NCBI GenBank assembly: GCA_002319885.1
Contig: DCFT01000068.1
Span: forward strand, 1-5,540
Length of the DNA: 5,540 nucleotides
DNA from: Bacteroidales bacterium UBA1797
GTDB lineage: Bacteria; Bacteroidota; Bacteroidia; Bacteroidales; VadinHA17
Reading direction: 5' to 3'
Positions 1 to 5,540 of the stretch are shown here, piece after piece. The notes beneath the pieces were generated by a model. It was not told where the DNA came from and searched no databases. It saw nothing but the letters and a program-made list of their open reading frames with translations. The position numbers and the translations under genes are program-made. Within the stretch, counting starts at the first letter, position 1. The number at the start of each line of letters is the position of its first letter.

Positions 1-76
1 CTGAGGTAAAAAGAGTCAAACAATGTGCAATAAATATGCAAAGGAGTAAATGGTTAAATATAGGATAGTCTGAATT

Positions 77-1750
77 TCAAGGATTCTGTTTTAGAACTTT
101 AAACCCATCCTGCAAATCTTTACCACGTAAAACAATATTCGTAAGAGGATAAGGAGTGCAAGGTATTTCCACATTATAACACCCACCCTCCGGAACAGGC
201 ACACGATAATTAAAACCTGAATAATGTTCGTTGGTTTCTACAGTATCGAATGATGCAGGCAAAATCCATAAAGAAGTGTTTTTCAGCGTATTCAGAGGAA
301 CCATGATTCGTCTGCAAACGACCAGGAAAAGGAAACAGGCCAGCCCGATTCTTGCATATTTAAAAATTACTGCTTTAGTTGACTGGTCAAAATGTTTTAA
401 TACATAGGCAATGTTAAGTGAAAATCCAAGGAATAAAAAACCGTATGCAAATCTTGGATCGGGAGCGCTTAAAAACCAAAAAAATAAATTTAGAAGTATT
501 AATAATTGTATTTTGGCCAGGAAAAAATCCTTTTTAAGAATCATAATTAAGAATGATACTAATGATAATAAGTTTATCACCACAATCAATTTATTATTAA
601 AGTTCAATGAAGTGAACCATGGTACAATCCACTGTGAGATTTTCATATTTATAACATCTGAAGCCGGAAGTGTTGAAATTTTAGCCCAGCTTTCAATCTC
701 AAGTTTCATGGATATAACATCATCAAGCGGAATTTTCCAATCAACATCATAGAGATCAATTCCAGGGTACGGATAGATTAGATATCCCGACAAATAGTAA
801 TTCCTGATAATGAATGAAGATAACATCAAAATACCAACTGCAACTGATATCCAGACTCTCTTAATAACTTCCTTATTAAAAATGAACAGTAATGACAAAA
901 TCAGAAAAAGTGAGCTTATTTTAAACGCAATACAACTAAAAACGACCAGATTCAACAGGAAAATCTGAACATAGTTTAACTGGCTTCCTTTTTCGGAAAG
1001 GTTCATTAGAATAGTGAATGAATAGATTATTAGTGTTGCGCAAATAATATCGGCTGATGGAGAATTCAAGTCAGGAATTATAATCAGTAAACTGAGCAGT
1101 AACAAAAGCATATAAAACACAGCTTTCCATCTGGTGCCTGTAATATTTTCTTTCTTAAACAGGAAGAAAAGCTTAATAACTAATACCAGGTAGCATATCC
1201 CATTTAGTGGAAAGATCAGAATATCCTTAATCTGAAATGTGAATAAGCCCGAAACAACAAGAAACATAGAATTGAAAGCCAAACGGCCATGTATATTGCC
1301 TAGTCCCGGTACAACAGCGTATTTACGTACCCATTGAATACTTTGGGCATGATATGATTGTGTGTCACCAAGAGTGATTTTATTTGAAACGTATAACAGA
1401 ATGAAAATTGTAATGAATGACAAGAACATCATTTCCCATTTTTTAAGTGTGGAAATGCTACCAATAATATCCCTGAAACTGATTATAATTTGTTTTAGAT
1501 TTAAAAAGAAGAGAAGTGTAGCAAGTAAGACAACCAGGAGAAGAATTTTTATACCAAGAGGAATCCAGATTGAAAGTAGTCCAGAAACCGATGATAAAAC
1601 CAGGAAGCCCATGAAAAATGCTTCATCAGGCATTATCTTGGTATATTTTTCTTTTTGTTTTGAAATTCTCTTTATTGCAGTAACAATTGAGAATCCCCAG
1701 ATATAAAAAACTGAAAATACAAGTACCCAGATAAGAAATACCAGAATCAT
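77..1750 (-). CDS. Polytopic membrane protein, LIC_10190-type family, function unknown (possible GT-C-like)
   Basis: This 557-residue membrane protein has about 13-14 hydrophobic segments spread from residue 2 to about 482, then a soluble C-terminal tail of about 75 residues. I recognise the pattern as the uncharacterised LIC_10190-type membrane family found in polysaccharide loci. Signature stretches are GDTQSYH at 128-134 followed by VVPGLGNIHGRLAFNS at 146-161, SPSAD at 230-234, RNYYLSGYLIYP at 315-326, APDPRFAYG at 429-437, and a tail with C524 and C531 followed by LRG at 541-543 and a terminal DGF at 548-550. The layout, with a polar acidic loop after the first few helices, many helices and an external tail, resembles GT-C glycosyltransferases, with D129 as a candidate catalytic residue; that is inference only. 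The ATG at 1750-1748 lies three bases after the stop of the DPM1-like synthase gene, and no Shine-Dalgarno is seen, so translation is probably coupled. This makes it a prime candidate partner of that enzyme. A role as flippase or polymerase is not excluded. No frameshift or truncation is visible. Confidence 0.85.
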   Translation of the reverse strand: MILVFLIWVLVFSVFYIWGFSIVTAIKRISKQKEKYTKIMPDEAFFMGFLVLSSVSGLLSIWIPLGIKILLLVVLLATLLFFLNLKQIIISFRDIIGSISTLKKWEMMFLSFITIFILLYVSNKITLGDTQSYHAQSIQWVRKYAVVPGLGNIHGRLAFNSMFLVVSGLFTFQIKDILIFPLNGICYLVLVIKLFFLFKKENITGTRWKAVFYMLLLLLSLLIIIPDLNSPSADIICATLIIYSFTILMNLSEKGSQLNYVQIFLLNLVVFSCIAFKISSLFLILSLLFIFNKEVIKRVWISVAVGILMLSSFIIRNYYLSGYLIYPYPGIDLYDVDWKIPLDDVISMKLEIESWAKISTLPASDVINMKISQWIVPWFTSLNFNNKLIVVINLLSLVSFLIMILKKDFFLAKIQLLILLNLFFWFLSAPDPRFAYGFLFLGFSLNIAYVLKHFDQSTKAVIFKYARIGLACFLFLVVCRRIMVPLNTLKNTSLWILPASFDTVETNEHYSGFNYRVPVPEGGCYNVEIPCTPYPLTNIVLRGKDLQDGFKVLKQNP

Positions 1751-1753
1751 AAT

Positions 1754-2476
1754 TTATTTCTTAAATATGCCATATTTCAAGATGCAATATATAGCCCTAA
1801 AGCCATCTTTCCAACCGATCTTCTTACCTTCTTCATAACCTCTTCCATAATAAGATATTCCAACTTCATAGATCCTTATCCCCGGGATTCTGGCAATTTT
1901 CATAGTCACCTCAGGTTCGAAACCGAATTGCATTTCTTTTAATTTGATTGATTGTAATATCTTAGTATTGAATAGTTTATAACATGTTTCCATATCCGTA
2001 AGATTTAGGTTCGAAAGCATGTTAGTGAGAAATGTCAATATTTTATTGCCAATAGTATGCCAAAAAAACAGGATGCGATGCGGATTGCTGCCTGTAAATC
2101 TTGAACCATATACAACATCTGCGAAGCCGGCCAATACAGGTTTTAACAGATCATTATATTCATTCGGATCATATTCAGTATCCGCATCCTGGATAATAAG
2201 ATATTCACCACTTGCTTCAGAGATTCCGGTTTGAAGTGCGGCTCCCTTTCCTTTATTTACCTTATGTTGAAAAAAACGAATGTTCAAAGCAGGGTTACTA
2301 TTAATGAATTTATCAACTTCATCAGCTGTATGATCACTCGAACAATCATTTACAATTATTAACTCCTTCTGTATTTCATTTGACAGGACTACTTCTTTTA
2401 TTTTATTCAATATCAATGAAATAGTAGCTTCCTCATTATAGACAGGAACAATAATTGAGAGTATGTTTACGGTCAT
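1754..2476 (-). CDS. Family 2 glycosyltransferase, polyprenyl-phosphate-sugar (DPM1/DPG-like) synthase
   Basis: This 240-residue protein matches the soluble DPM1-like branch of family GT2, which transfers a hexose from a nucleotide sugar to dolichyl or undecaprenyl phosphate at the cytoplasmic face of the membrane. Visible motifs in order are: IIVPVYNEEATI at 8-19 (start of the nucleotide-binding GT-A fold); VNDCSSDHT at 42-50; NKGKGAAL at 74-81; the DAD metal-binding triad at 97-99; VYGSRF at 122-127; LTDMETCYKLF at 159-169; FGFEPEVTMKIAR at 184-196; and the C-terminal YYGRGYEEGKKIGWKDGF at 209-226. All are expected for the family, and the length is normal. There are no C-terminal transmembrane helices, unlike GtrB/ArnC-type enzymes, so it should be peripheral. 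The ATG at 2476-2474 gives the canonical N-terminus; no Shine-Dalgarno is evident. Its TAA is followed after three bases by the start of the next gene, so the two are almost certainly co-translated. Neighbouring GT-C-type proteins are plausible users of its product. Which sugar it handles (mannose, glucose or another) cannot be told. Confidence 0.93.
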   Translation of the reverse strand: MTVNILSIIVPVYNEEATISLILNKIKEVVLSNEIQKELIIVNDCSSDHTADEVDKFINSNPALNIRFFQHKVNKGKGAALQTGISEASGEYLIIQDADTEYDPNEYNDLLKPVLAGFADVVYGSRFTGSNPHRILFFWHTIGNKILTFLTNMLSNLNLTDMETCYKLFNTKILQSIKLKEMQFGFEPEVTMKIARIPGIRIYEVGISYYGRGYEEGKKIGWKDGFRAIYCILKYGIFKK

Positions 2477-2537
2477 GGCAAAAAGTTAAAATAATTTTCC
2501 TGAATGAAAAACCACCTGATTTTTCAATATTTTAATC

Positions 2538-2561
2538 AAAAGAGAATTAACCTTCTCTCTT
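2538..2561 (-). terminator. Possible weak hairpin/terminator after the GT39-like gene
   Basis: On the minus strand, seven bases after the TAG of the GT39-like gene, AAGAGAGAA and TTCTCTTTT can pair around a GGTTAA loop, giving a nine-pair stem with one G-U pair. The only T-run is the TTTT that is itself part of the 3' arm, with GATTAAAATATTG after it, so this is not a classical strong terminator. It may be an mRNA 3'-end stabiliser or partial terminator between the GT39-like gene and the GT2 gene, or just chance in AT-rich DNA. Confidence 0.3.
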
Positions 2562-2568
2562 ATTGTTT

Positions 2569-4032
2569 CTAATGTACAAGGCAGGAATTGCTAACTGAAT
2601 AGTGTTTGATAACTGACAAATTTCTGCTTTTAATATAACTCATACTACTATCGCCTAAATAATAGTAGTTGTAGTCCTTATCCCTATATCCATCTTCGGT
2701 GACTTTTTCAAGCCAGGTAAATTTTTTTGTTGTCCGATAAAAATTAATTGCAGGCTCATATAAAGTCATTACTCCTAGCTTAATCGAGTTAAATTTATCC
2801 TTTTTTACCTGTGTTTCAAGATCGGAAAGCATTTTCTTTGTATCGGCATCAAACCTCCAGTATAATGCACACGAAGTGTTTAAAGATTTAATAGTATGAA
2901 ATGTAATTGCTCCGGTAACAATATATATTATAGACAGACTGATGAGCTGTCCTTTTAAGCTTTTAGAATAATTATCGATAAGAAGAAGAATACTTATAAA
3001 AAATATTGGAACAAGAAACAAGGCCATCCTGTTGATAAGGTAATTCGATTTAAGAATGAAATGTTGAGCGCTAGTAATAATACTCGGCAAGAAAAGCAAA
3101 AGAACAACTAAAGTTAAAACCTCAGATAGCATTTTGCGTTTCCTCTTATAATAATTATAGGCAAGAGTTATAATCATTGCTAATAAACAGAAGCCAATAA
3201 AATATTTCAAATACACAGAGGCAGTTTGAGAATAAGATTTCTCATATAGAGAAGCGTTGATAAGAGAACCGACTGTATCCGACCAGAAACCATCTAAGCC
3301 ACCATCATAAAATTCCTTATATTTGACTAATTTTCTTATTGGTTCAAACATTATTACAATAAGAACTAGTGAGCAAATAAACACCGGGATGTTTTTCTTC
3401 AACAATTCTTTAAACTTAAATCTCTCCTGAGAGCCAATCCAGTACAGATTAATTATACCGATTAGAGAGAGGTAAAAGATTAGCAGGGGAAAGTTGCTTA
3501 ATGTGGCCAGCATACCAAAGATTAAGGACCAGATAAAATACTTTTCTTTATTATCAGCTATATAATTTAATAGAAAAAATATGCTGCCGGCTGAAAAAGT
3601 AACAGCAAGAGAATATCCTCGTGCCAGTGAGAAAAAGTCAAGCAAATAAGGGTTAAGATTCAACAATAAAAAGCCAGAAAGGACCATGTAGGGAGAAGAT
3701 ATTTTCTTTACAATCTTATACGTAAAAATAATATAAAACAAATGGGATAATAGTGAAGGAGACCTGAGGGAAAGTTCACTTGTTCCAAAAATCATTGACA
3801 TAAACTTCATACACAGAGTATTTATCAGATGATGATTGGATGAAGCAATTTTGTAAGATACACTATCCATAAACTTTAACGGTACAAACACGTTATAGGA
3901 TATACTTTCGTCAATTGTGAATGAGAGAGTAGCAGCTCTATATCCTGTGTAGACCAGAAGTAACAATGATACTATTATTATAACAATATTTACGATCTTA
4001 TTTACTATACCGGTACTGACTGATATTCTCAT
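2569..4032 (-). CDS. GT39/ArnT-PMT-like GT-C membrane glycosyltransferase
   Basis: This 487-residue protein is a likely inner-membrane glycosyltransferase that transfers a sugar from a polyprenyl-phosphate donor on the external face. It has a first helix at about 13-36, then a loop with the acidic pair D41-E42 (TIDES), the position of the catalytic Asp in GT39/ArnT/PMT enzymes. Next come SNHHLINTL at 65-73, FGTSELSLRSPSLL at 82-95 and LARGYSL at 136-142, a pattern I associate with bacterial GT-C proteins. About ten more hydrophobic segments follow, with NRMALFLVP at 334-342 near the end, then a soluble, probably periplasmic tail of about 105 residues containing Cys388 and Cys484. The ATG at 4032-4030 is the only usable start: the frame is open for 23 codons upstream back to a TAA but has no ATG, GTG or TTG there. 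No good ribosome site is visible, only AAGAG about eight bases upstream. I see no recognisable promoter in the 117-base gap before it. The family call is solid; substrate and acceptor are not readable from the sequence. Confidence 0.85.
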   Translation of the reverse strand: MRISVSTGIVNKIVNIVIIIVSLLLLVYTGYRAATLSFTIDESISYNVFVPLKFMDSVSYKIASSNHHLINTLCMKFMSMIFGTSELSLRSPSLLSHLFYIIFTYKIVKKISSPYMVLSGFLLLNLNPYLLDFFSLARGYSLAVTFSAGSIFFLLNYIADNKEKYFIWSLIFGMLATLSNFPLLIFYLSLIGIINLYWIGSQERFKFKELLKKNIPVFICSLVLIVIMFEPIRKLVKYKEFYDGGLDGFWSDTVGSLINASLYEKSYSQTASVYLKYFIGFCLLAMIITLAYNYYKRKRKMLSEVLTLVVLLLFLPSIITSAQHFILKSNYLINRMALFLVPIFFISILLLIDNYSKSLKGQLISLSIIYIVTGAITFHTIKSLNTSCALYWRFDADTKKMLSDLETQVKKDKFNSIKLGVMTLYEPAINFYRTTKKFTWLEKVTEDGYRDKDYNYYYLGDSSMSYIKSRNLSVIKHYSVSNSCLVH

Positions 4033-4149
4033 ATTAACTCTTACTGACTCAGTATTTATTTTTGATATTGCACAAAAGATGAGAGTAAATGTTCCTTTAA
4101 GTTAAGCTTTTTGTGTAAAAACTCGTAATTCAATAAATTTAGGAAAATA

Positions 4150-5540
4150 CTATTTAGTTTCTCTGAGCAAAGCAAATGGCGAGTTTCCTATTTCAACCGG
4201 TGAATAATCATCCCTTGAAAGTTTAGATCTCATAAAGAATGTGTCAATCATTTTGTTATCAAAAAAAATAAGAAGCTCAGGTTTTGAGGTCAAATTTTCA
4301 AACTGCCTTCCAATAAAATACGATTTCCAGCCATCAACATATCCCTGGTAATCAGAACTATTAGTTTTCATGACTTCAGCATAGCCAAAAAGATCAATTT
4401 TATCCTCATAAAATAAGTAAGTCTTAAGCGAAACTGATTTTTCATAATATTCGACTGGGTCAACAATAACCAAAACCTGCGATCCTGTGGAATAGTTATC
4501 TGATATTGCCGACAATAATTTTTTTGTAAAATAGCCTTCCTTTGAAAATTCCATTGCATCGTTAAAAGAACTTATCATGTAAGGTAAGAATGAAATAATA
4601 ACTAATAAAGAAACCATTTTCTTAAACCATACCGGATCTTTTTCAATACCCTTAATTACAGATGCTACTAAAAAACCCAGACCGAGTGACGAAGGCAGCA
4701 GATAGCGCTCTACTAAAGCTGATTTTGAATACAATATAATGTTGGGAATGAGTACCAGGAGAAAAAAGATAAGTGGTAAAAGTTTAATTTTTACAGGTAT
4801 TTTCTTTATGTATCCGCAGATGATTAACAACACTAATCCTACAATTAATAAATTAAGATATGTCTTTAGAAAATGTAAACCGGTTGATATTAAACTGACC
4901 ATAATACTACTAAAACCAGTTTCCAGTCCTGCATAGGTTATGCCAACATGATATCTGATTATATATAACTCAATTGCAAAAATCATTAGTGGAAAAATAA
5001 GAATCGCGTTCTTATAGAATGATTCTTTCAAAGATGTCCATATAAGGATTTTTTCATTCCAAATCTTTAAAAAAACCATTCCAGGAATGATAATCAGGAA
5101 GCTTTCCTTCGTAAGCGAACTTAGCACAAGAAAAAAGATAAAAAGGAAATTATTTATATGGTAATTTTTTTTATCGATGGATTTTGACATAAAATAAAAC
5201 GAGAGGGCAAGTAAAACCATTCCGAGACTCTCACCAGGGCCTAATCTCCACCAGACTGAACATTGGGGACCAATAAAAACTATTATCAAAAATATAATTG
5301 ATTCTTCCCTGGTGAATTTCTGTTTCCGCATTCCGGAATAAAAGAATATAAGTGCCATGCACCAAAGAATTCCTGCATAGAGAGACCATAAAAAAAAATC
5401 GGACCCGAAGAATTTTGTTTCAATCACCCTGTGTATATAATAGAATGGCCTGAACCTGCCATTACTTTTCAAATCTTCATTTACCCATTTCTCTGAAACA
5501 GAAATTAATGATGATGTTTTTAAATCATTTTTGATTTTAA
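4150..5540 (-). CDS. Polytopic membrane protein, probable GT-C family glycosyltransferase (5'-partial)
   Basis: The protein is an inner-membrane multi-spanning protein with about ten hydrophobic segments, then an extracytoplasmic C-terminal domain of roughly 140 residues. It ends at a TAG at 4152-4150. The frame stays open to the right edge, so the N-terminus is missing. The only start-like codon, a TTG at 5472-5470, is unlikely to be real: 22 in-frame codons precede it, and the protein otherwise begins just before a GRFRP motif that normally follows a first membrane helix and loop. Counting from the first whole codon (5538-5536), visible motifs are GRFRP at 27-31, RLGPGES at 98-104, TKESF at 143-147 and ERYLLP at 277-282. 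I associate this motif set with bacterial GT-C-type membrane glycosyltransferases that use polyprenyl-phosphate sugars on the external face. The acidic catalytic loop expected near the N-terminus is outside the window, so activity cannot be judged. It is the first of four co-directional glycosylation genes, 117 bases ahead of the next. Confidence is high that it is a gene and moderate for the GT-C call; sugar and acceptor are unknown. Confidence 0.8.
   Translation of the reverse strand, partial: KIKNDLKTSSLISVSEKWVNEDLKSNGRFRPFYYIHRVIETKFFGSDFFLWSLYAGILWCMALIFFYSGMRKQKFTREESIIFLIIVFIGPQCSVWWRLGPGESLGMVLLALSFYFMSKSIDKKNYHINNFLFIFFLVLSSLTKESFLIIIPGMVFLKIWNEKILIWTSLKESFYKNAILIFPLMIFAIELYIIRYHVGITYAGLETGFSSIMVSLISTGLHFLKTYLNLLIVGLVLLIICGYIKKIPVKIKLLPLIFFLLVLIPNIILYSKSALVERYLLPSSLGLGFLVASVIKGIEKDPVWFKKMVSLLVIISFLPYMISSFNDAMEFSKEGYFTKKLLSAISDNYSTGSQVLVIVDPVEYYEKSVSLKTYLFYEDKIDLFGYAEVMKTNSSDYQGYVDGWKSYFIGRQFENLTSKPELLIFFDNKMIDTFFMRSKLSRDDYSPVEIGNSPFALLRETK

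Noticed and set aside
3..68. Open plus-strand frame ending in TAG at 66-68, which could be the tail of a convergent gene stopping eight bases from the end of the LIC_10190-type gene.
   Set aside because: Only 21 codons are visible, an open run of this length is common by chance even in AT-rich DNA, and the residues match nothing I recognise. The sequence to the left would decide it.
41..73. AAGGAG followed by ATG at 51-ish on the plus strand, resembling a ribosome site and start.
   Set aside because: The reading frame stops after seven codons, and the organism appears not to rely on strong Shine-Dalgarno sites.
411..752. Plus-strand open frame of 113 codons.
   Set aside because: It lies wholly antisense inside the LIC_10190-type gene, has low-complexity composition and shows no domain features; it is a shadow frame.
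1362..1706. Plus-strand open frame of 114 codons.
   Set aside because: It is antisense to the N-terminal membrane segments of the LIC_10190-type gene and has no recognisable features.
2019..2234. Plus-strand open frame of 71 codons.
   Set aside because: It is antisense to conserved GT2 motifs, which explain the sequence fully.
44..4091. Nine-base sequence GAGTAAATG found both at 44-52 and at 4083-4091, suggesting a shared regulatory element.
   Set aside because: A 9-mer repeated once in more than 5 kb of AT-rich DNA is unremarkable, and the flanks do not match.
4033..4149. Possible Bacteroidota promoter (TTTG upstream, TAnnTTTG downstream) in the gap before the GT39-like gene.
   Set aside because: The only TTTG in the gap is preceded by AT rather than TA, and no correctly spaced upstream TTTG is present. 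The A/T-only hairpin around TTTTTACACAAAAA is also too weak to call.
4368..4936. Small open frames at 4368-4559 (minus) and 4739-4936 (plus).
   Set aside because: Both overlap the coding frame of the GT-C-type gene at 4150-5540 and show no independent evidence of coding.

Overview
The window is an AT-rich stretch in which every supportable gene lies on the minus strand, so transcription runs from position 5540 towards position 1. No gene start has a clear Shine-Dalgarno sequence; the upstream stretches are simply A/T-rich. Together with the protein families present, this points to a member of the Bacteroidota. That assignment is an inference from style, because there is no rRNA or other marker gene in the window.

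Layout in transcription order: (A) 5540-4150, a polytopic membrane glycosyltransferase of the GT-C type whose N-terminus lies beyond the right edge; a 117-base gap; (B) 4032-2569, a complete GT39/ArnT-PMT-like GT-C membrane glycosyltransferase with an Asp-Glu pair in its first external loop; a 92-base gap holding a small hairpin just after B; (C) 2476-1754, a soluble family-2 glycosyltransferase of the dolichol-phosphate-mannose-synthase-like type; a 3-base gap; (D) 1750-77, a large multi-spanning membrane protein that I recognise as the LIC_10190-type family, whose reaction is unknown. The last 76 bases on the left hold no gene that I can support.

Read together, this is part of a surface-glycan or glycoprotein assembly locus. 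The model, an inference from family knowledge, is that C moves a sugar from a nucleotide donor onto a polyprenyl phosphate at the cytoplasmic face. The polyprenyl-phosphate sugar is then flipped and used on the external face of the inner membrane by one or more of the GT-C-type proteins A, B and D. The tight C-D junction suggests that C and D in particular work as a pair. No flippase, polymerase, ligase or acceptor protein gene is visible.

The genes themselves look intact and ordinary. The most interesting item is D, an uncharacterised membrane family that sits directly behind a lipid-linked-sugar synthase and carries conserved-looking polar motifs that would suit a GT-C enzyme. I see no mobile element, CRISPR array, tRNA, rRNA or riboswitch.
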